From contig JAHDCV010000017.1 in the NCBI GenBank assembly GCA_020629695.1, positions 1 through 64,000 of the forward strand: 64,000 bases of DNA. The letters run 5' to 3'. The stretch comes from Acidimicrobiales bacterium (lineage in GTDB: Bacteria > Actinomycetota > Acidimicrobiia > Acidimicrobiales > SZUA-35). The notes under the pieces are model-generated. The model did not search any database. It was not told where the DNA came from and worked only from the letters and a program-made list of their open reading frames with translations. Shown here in pieces: positions 52,264 through 61,833 of the stretch. Position 1 is the first letter of the stretch, and each line of letters starts with the position of its first letter. The translations under genes and the position numbers were made by a program.

Positions 52264-53873
52264 ACGACGAACTCGAACGCCGGCTACGCGACGACCTGAC
52301 CGCGCACGCCGAGCACTCGACCGGGCATCTCGACCCGGCGACGGTGTCGAACCGCTGGGACGAGGTCGTGACCCGATCGACGGTGCGTGAGCTGCCGGCG
52401 CGACCGCGGATCCGGACCCGTGTGCTGACCGCCGCGGCCGGCGTTGCCGCCGTGGCCGTGATCGGCGCCGGCGTCGTGTCGAACGGATCAGGGCAGTCGG
52501 TCACGTCGGCGACCCCGTCGACCGAGGTGCAGCAGACGACCGTGCCGTCGACACCGTCGTCCAGTGTCGACGATGGTGCGGGTGACGTTCGCGGGGATGG
52601 ACCCGTCGAGGAACCTGGACCGGTCGAAGTCGAGGTCGAGGTCTCGCTGCTGGACGCCGACCGGGAACTCGCCGCCGCGACGGCCGCGACCGCTGCGGAC
52701 AGCGCCGAGACCGCAACCGCGGTGTTCCTCGGCATCATCGGCGTGCCGGCCGATCAGGTGACCCTCGTCCGTGAGGGCGACGTCGTGCGGGTGCAGGCAT
52801 CGACCGAATCCGGTGCGTGGCGTGTCGTGAGTGAGGTTCGCGTCGGCCGGACCGCTGACGACCGGATCGTCGTGCTCGACGCGCAGAGCCCGGGATTCGT
52901 CGAACTCGATCCGGCACCCATCGACCACGTCGGTCCCATGTACCCCGTGCAGGGACGGGGCCATGGTTTCGAGGCCACCATCGATCTCCGTCTGCATGCC
53001 GTCGAGGGGGTCCCCGAAACGGCCTCGCACTACGCAACGGGCGACGCGTTCGGCGAGATGGTCCCGTTCATCGGCGAGCATCCCGTGGCCGGTGCGGGCG
53101 CGGGCTGGGTGTTCGCCGCCTCATCCGATCCGAGCGGTGCGATCGCGCCGTTCGCCGCCGTGCCCGGTGGTTGGGACTCGGGTCGGACCGGTGATGCCCG
53201 GGTGTTCCGGATCCGTCCCGACGATCCGGACGGTGGACTCGTGCTCCGCGCCGATCCCGACGGCGGAGCCGACCGGTTGGGTGTGATTCCCGCCGGTGAA
53301 GTGGTCGAGACCTTCGAGACCGAGGGGGCGTGGGTGCGGGTCCGTGATCGGCGGGGTGTGCTCGGCTGGGCCGGCTCGACGTTCCTGACCGCATCGGACG
53401 CCGTCATCACCGATGACGAGCTCCTGGCGGTCGGCCAGGCCTTCGAGCGGGCGTTCGTGACCGAGCGGACCCCCGAGGCGCTCGCCGCCGTGCCCTGGGC
53501 CGACGATTTCGTGATCCCGGTGGGGTGGACCGGGGCCATGGTCGACTTCGACGCCATGGCGCTCGCCGCGCCGAGCGCCGACGGTGTGGTCGTCGACTGG
53601 ACCATTCCGGAGGACTTCACCGACGAACCGCAGCGTCTCTCGCTGGCGAGCTTCCTCGGGCTCGAGGATCGTGAGTACGACCTGCTGCCTCGGGCGGGCT
53701 GCTGTGTCTACGGAGATCAGGCGGACATCGTCGACGGGTGGTTCGCCGGACTCCCGACGATCACGTTCGTCGATCGGAAGACCTCGGGTTGGCAGAACGT
53801 CCACCTGTACGTCGAGCCGACCGCCGCCGGCCCGAGAATCGTCGGTGTGGCGCTCGAGATCTGGACCCCCTGA
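52260..53873 (+). CDS. single-pass membrane protein with extracytoplasmic SH3b-like region (putative sigma-factor partner)
   Basis: GTGA overlap with the ECF gene; N-terminal cytosolic ~55 aa; TM 'LTAAAGVAAVAVIGAGVV'; SH3b-like 'GGLVLRADPDGGADRLGVIPAGEVVETFETEGAWVRVRDRRGVLGWAGSTFL'. Confidence 0.75.
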   Translation: MNDELERRLRDDLTAHAEHSTGHLDPATVSNRWDEVVTRSTVRELPARPRIRTRVLTAAAGVAAVAVIGAGVVSNGSGQSVTSATPSTEVQQTTVPSTPSSSVDDGAGDVRGDGPVEEPGPVEVEVEVSLLDADRELAAATAATAADSAETATAVFLGIIGVPADQVTLVREGDVVRVQASTESGAWRVVSEVRVGRTADDRIVVLDAQSPGFVELDPAPIDHVGPMYPVQGRGHGFEATIDLRLHAVEGVPETASHYATGDAFGEMVPFIGEHPVAGAGAGWVFAASSDPSGAIAPFAAVPGGWDSGRTGDARVFRIRPDDPDGGLVLRADPDGGADRLGVIPAGEVVETFETEGAWVRVRDRRGVLGWAGSTFLTASDAVITDDELLAVGQAFERAFVTERTPEALAAVPWADDFVIPVGWTGAMVDFDAMALAAPSADGVVVDWTIPEDFTDEPQRLSLASFLGLEDREYDLLPRAGCCVYGDQADIVDGWFAGLPTITFVDRKTSGWQNVHLYVEPTAAGPRIVGVALEIWTP

Positions 53874-53888
53874 CCAGGCCGGATCTCC

Positions 53889-54611
53889 TCAGGCGACGTC
53901 GAGCCGCTCGAGCAGCCAGCTCCCGACGGCCACCGCGACGACGACCACGACGACGGGCACGATCAGCCCGGAGGTGAGTCCCTGCACGGCGCCGGCATCC
54001 GGGATGTCGGAGAGCTCGGCGAGCACCGAGGCCGGGTATGCGTTGATCGAGATCCTCGCCGCGCCCGACGCCGCGGTCGCGACGAAGAACTCCCAGATGA
54101 ACACATAGACGAGGCCCCAGATCAGTGATCGTCGGACGCGGAGCCCGACCACGGTGAACACCGCTCCGTAGGCGGCCGCTGCGAGCGCCGTCGACAGCAC
54201 GACGCCGGCCAACGTGCCGGGATCGCGGGTGATGGCGAGAGTGGCGATGGCGAACGGGGCGACCGAGGCCGGCACCACCACGACCATCACGGCGGCGATG
54301 GCGCCGACCACGACGGTCCATCGCCGAACGGGTCGGAGCCATACATAGACCATCGTCTCGTCGTCTTGGAGGTCGCCGAGTGACGACGACCCGAACACCA
54401 GGGCGATCACGGGAACGACGAGACCGAGGCCGAGCAGGAAGGTCAGGCCCGTCGCGGCCTCCCGCTGCTCGACGGCGTCGGTGCCGATCTCCCGCCCGAC
54501 GACGATCCCGAGCAGGACGACGATGAAGGTCACGGCGACCCAGAGACCGAGGCGCGCCCGGGTGAGTTGGTGACGAAGGACGAGTTGGGCGATGCGGAGT
54601 GAGGCGTTCAC
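53889..54611 (-). CDS. ABC-2-type transporter permease
   Basis: Six-TM pattern; adjacent to ATPase 54616-55614. Confidence 0.8.
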   Translation of the reverse strand: MNASLRIAQLVLRHQLTRARLGLWVAVTFIVVLLGIVVGREIGTDAVEQREAATGLTFLLGLGLVVPVIALVFGSSSLGDLQDDETMVYVWLRPVRRWTVVVGAIAAVMVVVVPASVAPFAIATLAITRDPGTLAGVVLSTALAAAAYGAVFTVVGLRVRRSLIWGLVYVFIWEFFVATAASGAARISINAYPASVLAELSDIPDAGAVQGLTSGLIVPVVVVVVAVAVGSWLLERLDVA

Positions 54612-54615
54612 GAGA

Positions 54616-55614
54616 TCATCCGACGAGGTAGCGGAAGACGGCTTCGAGGTCGTCGTCGAGCGGGACGAACTCGTCGAGGCGGGTGGGCAGGTCCGCGGCG
54701 ACCCGGGCCACGGCGCGCCGTACCTCCGGGGCACGTTCGGTGGTGATCATCAGCTCGCCGCCGTCGATCTCGACCGACGAGACGAGTCCGGTCTCGAGCA
54801 GGCGTGCGCCGAAGGCGTGCGGATGCCCACACGACACCCGGAAGCGGAGCGGTTGGTCGTCCATGAGCGATCGGATCGCCCGGAAGTCACCCTCCGCAGC
54901 GAGGCGACCCTTGGCGATGACCAGCACCCGGCTTCCGAAGCGTTCGACCTCGTCGAGGACGTGGGACGAGACGAGCACCGTCCGGCCCTCCTCGCCGAGT
55001 TCACGGAACAGCTCGATCATCTGGCGGCGCTGTTTCGGGTCGAGGCCGTTGAGGGGTTCGTCGAGCACGAGCACGGTCGGGTCGTGGACCAGCGCCGAGG
55101 CGATCTTGGCCCGCTGGCGCATGCCTTTCGAGAACGCTCCGATCGGTCGTTCGAGCTCGGGTGGCAGCTCGACGCGGGCCAGTGCCCGTCGGGCGGCGGC
55201 ATCGGGGTCGGTGAGACCGGCCAACTCGGCTCCGAAGCGGACGAACTCGAGCACCGTGTCGAGCTCGAACACACCGTCCTGTTGCGGGACGAGTCCGAGC
55301 TTCGCCCGGGACACGTGATCGCGGCGGGGATCGCCGCCCTCGACGCGCACCACGCCGGTGGTCGGTGCGGTGAGACCGCAGAGCAGGCGGATGAGGGTGG
55401 ACTTGCCGGCTCCATTGGGGCCGAGCAGTGCCGTCACGCCCGGTCCGAGGCCGAACGAGACGTCCGAGACGGCGACGAGGCTGCCGAATCGCTTCGAGAC
55501 ACCCTGGACCGACACCCGGACGTCGGGTGGTGGCGGCGGGGCCGAGGGCTCGGCTGCACCGACCGGCGGGGGAGGCGTGGGCTCCGGAGGCAGCGGTGGT
55601 GGGATGGCCGTCAT
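54616..55614 (-). CDS. ABC transporter ATP-binding protein
   Basis: Walker A 'GPNGAGKSTLI', signature 'FSKGMRQRAKIASALVHDPTVLVLDEPLNGLDP'. Proline-rich N-terminus. Confidence 0.93.
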   Translation of the reverse strand: MTAIPPPLPPEPTPPPPVGAAEPSAPPPPPDVRVSVQGVSKRFGSLVAVSDVSFGLGPGVTALLGPNGAGKSTLIRLLCGLTAPTTGVVRVEGGDPRRDHVSRAKLGLVPQQDGVFELDTVLEFVRFGAELAGLTDPDAAARRALARVELPPELERPIGAFSKGMRQRAKIASALVHDPTVLVLDEPLNGLDPKQRRQMIELFRELGEEGRTVLVSSHVLDEVERFGSRVLVIAKGRLAAEGDFRAIRSLMDDQPLRFRVSCGHPHAFGARLLETGLVSSVEIDGGELMITTERAPEVRRAVARVAADLPTRLDEFVPLDDDLEAVFRYLVG

Positions 55615-56573
55615 CGTCGAACCGTCAGTCGTCGATAGCGATCCCAGGTCCAGGCGAGGCCGAGCACGGTCACCCCGAGGGCGACGAGCACCATCGGCGT
55701 CGTGTCGACATCGATCCACTCGGGGTTCGGTACCTCGTCGTGGATGCGGTGGACCAGCGCCTGGGGGAGCCCGAGCAGGCTGATGACCCGCAGATTCGGC
55801 CGATTCAGCGTCTCGGCGAGCGTGACGCCGACGACCGACGACCCCACGATGATGCCGACGATGCTGGCCATGGCCGCGCCCTTGCGGTCGGTGGTGGCGC
55901 TCACGGCGAGCGAGATGGCGGTGTAGATGCCCGTCACGACGAGGCCGGACGCGATGATCCGCCACAGCAGCTGCACGGCAGCGGTCCAGCCCTCCGGCCC
56001 GGAACCCTCGAGCGAGAGGGCGATCAGGAGCAACAGCGGGGGGCCGGTCGTCACGAGGGCGAGGATGCCGGCCGTCGCGAGCCCCTTGCCGGCGAGGTAG
56101 GTCCGGCGGTCGAGCGGTGATGCGAGATAGACGCCGAGCATGCCGGTGCGGCGATCGGTGCAGAGCAGCTCGGGGGCGACGAAGGCCGTGAAGAGGAAGA
56201 TCGCGGCGATGATGAAGCCGTAGTAGTCGGCGTAGCTCGGCAGGAAGGCATCCGCGATGTCGTCGGGGAGCAGGGCGGCCGCTCCGACGAACGCCGTGCC
56301 CGGTAGGTAGGCGAACAGCACGACCATGATCGGCAGGATCTTGTGGCGAGCGGACCGACGGAGTCCGAGTGCCCGCCGCATCGAGTGCACGGCCAGGGTG
56401 CGGATGGCGCCGCGTACCCCGGTGCGTTCACCGTCGTAGCGGCGGTATCCGCGGTCGTGGATGCGTGCGTCGCCGGCATCGACCGCAGGTGCGGATGTGG
56501 GTCTGGGTGCGGGTGCGGGTGCGGATGCGGCGAGCCGCGGGTCCGGTGGTGGTGTCGGAGGTGGGGCGGTCAT
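55611..56573 (-). CDS. ABC transporter permease
   Basis: Multiple TM, 'LLCTDRRTGMLGVYLASPLDRRTYLAGKGLATAGILALVTTGPPLLLLIAL'. Flanked by two ABC ATPases. Confidence 0.85.
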   Translation of the reverse strand: MTAPPPTPPPDPRLAASAPAPAPRPTSAPAVDAGDARIHDRGYRRYDGERTGVRGAIRTLAVHSMRRALGLRRSARHKILPIMVVLFAYLPGTAFVGAAALLPDDIADAFLPSYADYYGFIIAAIFLFTAFVAPELLCTDRRTGMLGVYLASPLDRRTYLAGKGLATAGILALVTTGPPLLLLIALSLEGSGPEGWTAAVQLLWRIIASGLVVTGIYTAISLAVSATTDRKGAAMASIVGIIVGSSVVGVTLAETLNRPNLRVISLLGLPQALVHRIHDEVPNPEWIDVDTTPMVLVALGVTVLGLAWTWDRYRRLTVRR

Positions 56574-57481
56574 CCGAGCCGGTCCAGGAACAGATCTTCG
56601 AGCGACAGGCGCCGGCGGTGGAGGCGATGAACGGCGAGTCCCGCCGCGGCGACCTCGTCCCGCACGCGGTCGAAGACGAGCTCGTCGTCACCCGACACCA
56701 CGAGGGTGCGACCGTCGTTGGTGGACGGCACGCCGACGGTCTCGAGACGTCGAGCGAGCGCCTCGACCACCTCGACGGGTTCGTCGAGCTCGACCATGAC
56801 GCCGGCGCTTCCCGCCCGGAGCTCGTCGAGACGGCCCTGCACGAGCGTGCGTCCGTCACCGATGATCACCACACCGTCGCAGATCTGCTCGACCTCGCCG
56901 AGCAGGTGGGACGAGAGGACCACGTCGATCTGATAGCGCTCCGACACCGATCGGATCAGGCGCAGCATCTCGTCCCGCTGGACCGGGTCGAGACCGTCGG
57001 TCGGCTCGTCGAGCATGATCAGCCGGGGATCGTGGGCGATGGCCTGGGCGAGCTTGACCCGCTGGCGTTGCCCGGTCGACATCGTGCCCATCGGGCGGAA
57101 CCGCTCCTCGGCGAGACCGACGAGCCAGAGCGCGTCGCTGGATCGGGTTGCCGCTTCGGGGCCGGGAAGCCCGTGGAGCTCGGCGACGTGGGTGACGAAA
57201 TCGACCGCCGCCACGTCGGGAGGCAGCGTGTGGTGCTCGGGTGCGTACCCGAGTCGGGTGCGGATCTCTGGGCCGGCGGTCCTCGGGTCGTGGCCGAGCA
57301 CCTCGATGGTGCCCTCGTCCACGGGATGGAGGCCGAGGATCATGCCGAGCAGCGTCGTCTTCCCCGCCCCGTTGGCGCCGAGCAGGCCGGTGATGCCGTG
57401 ATCGATGTCGAGATCGACGCCGTCGAGCGCGGTGAACGAGCCGTAGCGCTTCACGATGCCGCGGCCGGTGATCAGGGGCAT
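56570..57481 (-). CDS. ABC transporter ATP-binding protein
   Basis: Walker A 'GANGAGKTTLLGM', signature 'MSTGQRQRVKLAQAIAHDPRLIMLDEPTDGLDP'. ATG at 57481. Confidence 0.93.
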   Translation of the reverse strand: MPLITGRGIVKRYGSFTALDGVDLDIDHGITGLLGANGAGKTTLLGMILGLHPVDEGTIEVLGHDPRTAGPEIRTRLGYAPEHHTLPPDVAAVDFVTHVAELHGLPGPEAATRSSDALWLVGLAEERFRPMGTMSTGQRQRVKLAQAIAHDPRLIMLDEPTDGLDPVQRDEMLRLIRSVSERYQIDVVLSSHLLGEVEQICDGVVIIGDGRTLVQGRLDELRAGSAGVMVELDEPVEVVEALARRLETVGVPSTNDGRTLVVSGDDELVFDRVRDEVAAAGLAVHRLHRRRLSLEDLFLDRLG

Positions 57482-57645
57482 GGACGCAGTGTGGCCCCTG
57501 CGGATACCGGCCGGGTCGATCGAGGGGATGATTCGAGGCGGCCGGTCGGATGACGCCCGGTGTGGTCGCGCCCGGTCCCGGCTGGTGACGCGGTGACCGA
57601 ATCCATGTCGCGCCGTCACACCCGCTGGGCAGACTGAGCGGCTCC

Positions 57646-59343
57646 ATGCCCGCACCCACGACCAGAGCGCCGGTCACCGCCCGTCGGCCGCGCCGCGCCA
57701 CCATCACGCTCCGACCGTGGCAGCGCGAGGCACTCGATCGCTATCTGGCGAGCGACGAACCGGACTTCCTGACCGTGGCGACGCCGGGCGCGGGCAAGAC
57801 GACCTTCGCCCTGGCCGCAGCCCGTCACGTGCTCGCGGAGCGCCCGGCCCGACTGGTCGTGGTCGCGCCCACCCGTCATCTCAAAGAGCAGTGGGCCGAC
57901 GCCGCCGAACGGCTCGGGATCGCCCTCGATCCCGACTGGAAGCCGGGCGACGGCCTCGCCGCCGACCTCCACGGTGTCGTCACGACCTACCAGCAGGTCG
58001 GGACCGCCGGCCCGGCACTCGCTCGCATCGCCGCCGATGGCATGGTCGTGCTCGACGAGGTGCACCATGCCGGGGAGGAGCGCAGCTGGGGTGACGGCGT
58101 CCGGGCGGCGTTCGACGGTGCACGCAAGCGGCTGTGTCTGTCGGGTACCCCGTTCCGGTCCGACACGCTGTCGATCCCCTTCGTCCGCTACGACGCCGAC
58201 AAGGCGGTCGCCGATGTCGAGTACGGCTACGGCGAGGCCATCGCCGACGGGCGGGTCGTGCGTCCGGTCTACTTCCCTCGCTTCGGCGGCGAGATGGAGT
58301 GGATGGCGCCCGACGGTGCGGTGCTGGCGGCGTCCTTCGACGATCCGCTCGCCCGCACCCAGGCCAACCAGCGGCTTCGGGCCGCGCTCAGCCTCGACGG
58401 GCAGTGGTTGCCGAGTGTGCTCGGCCAGGCCCATCACCGGCTGATGAAGATCCGGGAGCGGCACCCGAACGCGGGCGGGCTCGTGATCGCCATCGATCAG
58501 GACCATGCCCACGGCATCGCCCAGCACCTCCGACAGATACACCGTGTGCGCGCCACGGTGGCCGTCAGTGACGATCCCGATGCGTCGGGTCGCATCGCTC
58601 GGTTCGCATCGTCGGACGAGCCTTGGATCGTGGCGGTGCGCATGGTCTCCGAGGGCGTCGACATTCCACGCCTGCGGGTCGGTGTCTATGCGACGACCAC
58701 GACGACCGAACTCTTCTTCCGCCAGGCCGTGGGGCGCATCGTGCGCTGGACACCGGGCATCCGCAACCAGCGTGCCTATCTCTTCCTGCCGGACGACGTG
58801 CGGCTCCGGCACTGGGGTGAGTCGATCGCCGAGTCGCGGCGTCACAACCTCCAACGCTCCGAGGCCGAGACCGACGAGGCGGCGGAGCCCGAGATCGACG
58901 ACACCGGCGGCCTCGGCAAGGACGACGACGGGCAGCTGTCGTTGTTCGCGGTGCTGTCGGCCACCGCCACCGAGGGCCCCGAGCAGGACGTGTTCGCGGA
59001 CGACGACCTCGATGACGGTGGTCACGACGACGACGAGGTCGAGGTCGAGGACGCCGCGCTCGTCCTCGACCTCGCCGCGCTGCCGGTGCCGACGCTCGCC
59101 GGCTCGGGCCGGCCCGTCGATCGGCGCCGGCGTGACGAACTCCGTGATCGCAACAACGAGCTGGCACGTGAACTCGCCCTGCTGACCGGCATGACCCACG
59201 CCGCGGTGAACGGCGAACTCAACCGTCGGAGCCGGATCACCTCGGTCGTGAAGGCGACGGCGGACGAGTTGGAGCGACGCCACCGGCGTGGTGAGCGTTG
59301 GCTGGCCGAGGAGCGGCGCCGCAGCCATCGCCGGCGCCGCTAG
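57646..59343 (+). CDS. SF2 DEAD/DEAH-box helicase
   Basis: Motif I 'ATPGAGKTTFAL', motif II 'DEVHH', motif III-like 'CLSGTPFRSD', motif VI region 'FFRQAVGRIVRW'. Contains 'QLSLF'. Confidence 0.92.
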   Translation: MPAPTTRAPVTARRPRRATITLRPWQREALDRYLASDEPDFLTVATPGAGKTTFALAAARHVLAERPARLVVVAPTRHLKEQWADAAERLGIALDPDWKPGDGLAADLHGVVTTYQQVGTAGPALARIAADGMVVLDEVHHAGEERSWGDGVRAAFDGARKRLCLSGTPFRSDTLSIPFVRYDADKAVADVEYGYGEAIADGRVVRPVYFPRFGGEMEWMAPDGAVLAASFDDPLARTQANQRLRAALSLDGQWLPSVLGQAHHRLMKIRERHPNAGGLVIAIDQDHAHGIAQHLRQIHRVRATVAVSDDPDASGRIARFASSDEPWIVAVRMVSEGVDIPRLRVGVYATTTTTELFFRQAVGRIVRWTPGIRNQRAYLFLPDDVRLRHWGESIAESRRHNLQRSEAETDEAAEPEIDDTGGLGKDDDGQLSLFAVLSATATEGPEQDVFADDDLDDGGHDDDEVEVEDAALVLDLAALPVPTLAGSGRPVDRRRRDELRDRNNELARELALLTGMTHAAVNGELNRRSRITSVVKATADELERRHRRGERWLAEERRRSHRRRR

Positions 59344-59348
59344 CGGCG

Positions 59349-60020
59349 TCAGTCGGCGGTCGGCGCGAGTACCCCGGAGAGAAACGTCTTCGTGCGCCCG
59401 AGTGCGAGCGCGGCAGCGGCCTCGTCGAACCGTCGGCCGGGTTCGGCGAAGAAGTGATCGCAGCCTTCATAGAGGTGCCACTCGGTGTCGGAGCCGCCGA
59501 GTCGGATGAACGCCTCGGTCGTCACACGATCCTCTTCGGAGACGATCTCGTCGCTGTCGCCGAAGTGGCCGAGATAGCGGGCGTCGGCCTCGTCGAAGTC
59601 GATCGACTGCGCGCCGTAGTAGGTGACCACCCCGGCGACCACCGTCGAGAGCCGGGCCGACAGCCAGAGTGCCATGGATCCGCCCATCGCGAATCCGATG
59701 ACGGCGATCTTCGCGTTGGGGTCGAGTGAGCACGCCCGGAGTGTGTGAGCGCTCGACATGACGAGCCCGGCGAGTTCGTCCGGCGCCTGTTCGGCCAGCA
59801 CGGTGGCGGCCTCGAGGTCAGACGACGGTGTCGCCCCGCCCAGGAGGTCGGGGGCCAGCACCGTGTAGCCGTCGGCCGCGATCTCTCGACAGAACTCGCG
59901 GACGTCGTCGGTCAAACCCCACCACGAGTGGAGGACGAGCACACCCGGCCCGGAGGACCCGCCCGGGGGATCGACGAGGAACGCCTCTCCTGCGGACTCG
60001 GTCGAGAACACGTTTCCCAT
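59349..60020 (-). CDS. dienelactone hydrolase family protein
   Basis: 'GPGVLVLHSWWGLTDDVREFCREIAADGYTVLAPDLLGG', 'AVIGFAMGGSMALWLSA', 'DHFFAEPGRRFDEAAAALA'. Confidence 0.9.
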   Translation of the reverse strand: MGNVFSTESAGEAFLVDPPGGSSGPGVLVLHSWWGLTDDVREFCREIAADGYTVLAPDLLGGATPSSDLEAATVLAEQAPDELAGLVMSSAHTLRACSLDPNAKIAVIGFAMGGSMALWLSARLSTVVAGVVTYYGAQSIDFDEADARYLGHFGDSDEIVSEEDRVTTEAFIRLGGSDTEWHLYEGCDHFFAEPGRRFDEAAAALALGRTKTFLSGVLAPTAD

Positions 60021-60029
60021 GCGGTCAGC

Positions 60030-60590
60030 CTACGAACCGAGGCCGGCGCCCCAGACCCCATGGGCCTCGGCGAAGGACCGGGCGGCCGGTGTCATCAGGT
60101 CGAGGCGGCCGGCCCGCGCCGCCGTCGACGAGACCGCCTCGACGAGTCGTGGCTCGACCGGCAGATGGACCACCTTCGGGCCGTCCGGGACGGGGTCGGG
60201 CTCCGGTTCGCCATCTCGGCCGACGAGCAACACGGTCGGCAATGATCGGATCGCGGCGTCGCGACTCTCGGGATCGTCGTACCAGTCGACCTCGTGGATC
60301 TGCCGCCACTTGTCCATGCCGACCACGAGGCCGTCGGCGCCGGCGGCGATGTGGGCCAGCAGCCGGGCCTCGGTCAGTTCGACCTCGACGCCCGGGCGAT
60401 CCGCAACCGACGACCGGAGCACCGCCAGGCGCTCGTCGATGGTCGGGCGCTCCACTGCGCCCTTGCCGAGCGCGTGCCGGCTGACGACGAGGGTCACGCG
60501 CTCGAACCCGAGATCCAGGGTCGCGTCGGCCAACGCCAGGTGGGCGATCGTCGGGGGGTTGAACGAACCCGGATAGACCGCCCGCATCAC
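60030..60590 (-). CDS. nucleotidyltransferase (NadD/CoaD-like superfamily)
   Basis: 'AVYPGSFNPPTIAHLALADATLDLG' (variant HxGH), 'VGMDKWRQIHEVDWY', 'VSSTAAR'. Confidence 0.8.
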   Translation of the reverse strand: MMRAVYPGSFNPPTIAHLALADATLDLGFERVTLVVSRHALGKGAVERPTIDERLAVLRSSVADRPGVEVELTEARLLAHIAAGADGLVVGMDKWRQIHEVDWYDDPESRDAAIRSLPTVLLVGRDGEPEPDPVPDGPKVVHLPVEPRLVEAVSSTAARAGRLDLMTPAARSFAEAHGVWGAGLGS

Positions 60591-61789
60591 GCCGCCGTTG
60601 CGGGTTCGGGTTCGCGAACGAGGGTGATCGCGAGCAGCGTCGCGATGGCGGCGATGGCCGCTCCGACTCCCATGACGGCGCTCATCGACACAGCTTCGTA
60701 CAGCGGCACCGCCACGAACGAGCCGAGCGCCCGGGCCAAGGTGGCGCCACCGAAGCCGATCCCGATCGTGGTCGCCCGGGCTGCCGGATCGATCTCCGCG
60801 ACCAGCGGGAGCAGCGAGACGATGCCGAACTCGAACCCGAGCAGCGCCGCGGCCATCAGCAACAGCGCGATGGCGAGCGACGGCGTACCGAGCGCGGCGA
60901 GGATTCCCATGCCCCCGACCAGGAGGACGAGGCCCGCCGTGACGGAGCGTCGCTTGCCCAACCGATCGGCTCCGGCGGACGACATCGACGAGGCGACGAG
61001 TTCGATCAGGCCGAGGCCCGCGACGGCCGCGCCGATCTCGGTGATCTCCAGGTCATACGCCTCGTCGAGCCAGAGCCCGTGGGTGATGAAGAGGAACTGG
61101 GCGGACAGCGACATCAGCGCGAGCGTTCCGTGGGTCGCCAGTGCGGTCCGGTCGAGCCGCGGCCTGGGTTCCGCCGGACGCTCACCCGCCGCCGGCCTCG
61201 TCGTGGCGCCGGGCCCGAGCAGCGGGACCGCCATCAGCACCGCACCCGCCATGGCCAGGAACGCCGCCCACCAGGCGACGCGATCGACGAGTTGGGCGAG
61301 CAGTGGCACGGCCACGAGGCCGGCGAGCGCCCACGACGTCTCGATGAGGCCCGACACCCGGGCGCGGTTCTCGTAGCGGACCGCCTCGCCGATCCAGGCA
61401 TTCATCGCGACGTCGGATGTCGACTTCCCGAGGCCGAAGACGACGGATCCGACGAGCAGCCCCCATGGGCCTGCCGCGGTGAGGGCGAGGCCGGCGGCGA
61501 GGACCCATGAGGCGGTTCGTACCGTGGGGAGCGGGCCGCGACGATCGGCGATGCGACCGGCTCGCACGGCGGTGAGCCCGGTGAGGTCGCGGATCGCCAG
61601 GATCGCGCCGACGGTCGAGGCCGAGAGGCCGGTGCCGCTGGCGATCGCCGGCAGCAGCGTGAACGGAGCCCGGATCCCGGCGTTGCCGACCCAACGCAAC
61701 GCGACTGCCGGTCCGAGCGATCGACGTACGTCGGGGCGCAGGTCGGCGGGGAGGACGGCTGGCACCGGCCGAGTCTGGCGCCGTGCCAT
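60587..61789 (-). CDS. MFS transporter
   Basis: 12-TM pattern, 'GRIADRRGPLPTVRTASWVLAAGLALT', 'GADRLGKRRSVTAGLVLLVGG'. Confidence 0.87.
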   Translation of the reverse strand: MARRQTRPVPAVLPADLRPDVRRSLGPAVALRWVGNAGIRAPFTLLPAIASGTGLSASTVGAILAIRDLTGLTAVRAGRIADRRGPLPTVRTASWVLAAGLALTAAGPWGLLVGSVVFGLGKSTSDVAMNAWIGEAVRYENRARVSGLIETSWALAGLVAVPLLAQLVDRVAWWAAFLAMAGAVLMAVPLLGPGATTRPAAGERPAEPRPRLDRTALATHGTLALMSLSAQFLFITHGLWLDEAYDLEITEIGAAVAGLGLIELVASSMSSAGADRLGKRRSVTAGLVLLVGGMGILAALGTPSLAIALLLMAAALLGFEFGIVSLLPLVAEIDPAARATTIGIGFGGATLARALGSFVAVPLYEAVSMSAVMGVGAAIAAIATLLAITLVREPEPATAA

Positions 61790-61833
61790 GCGGAACGCTC
61801 CCGGACTTCCGTCGGCTCATAAGCTCGTCGTCC

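Noticed and set aside
56490-56535. GGGTGC/GGATGC repeats (possible microsatellite or G-quadruplex)
   Set aside because: Explained as codons for the Ala/Pro-rich N-terminus of the ABC permease on the minus strand; G-runs are too short and irregular for a confident quadruplex call.
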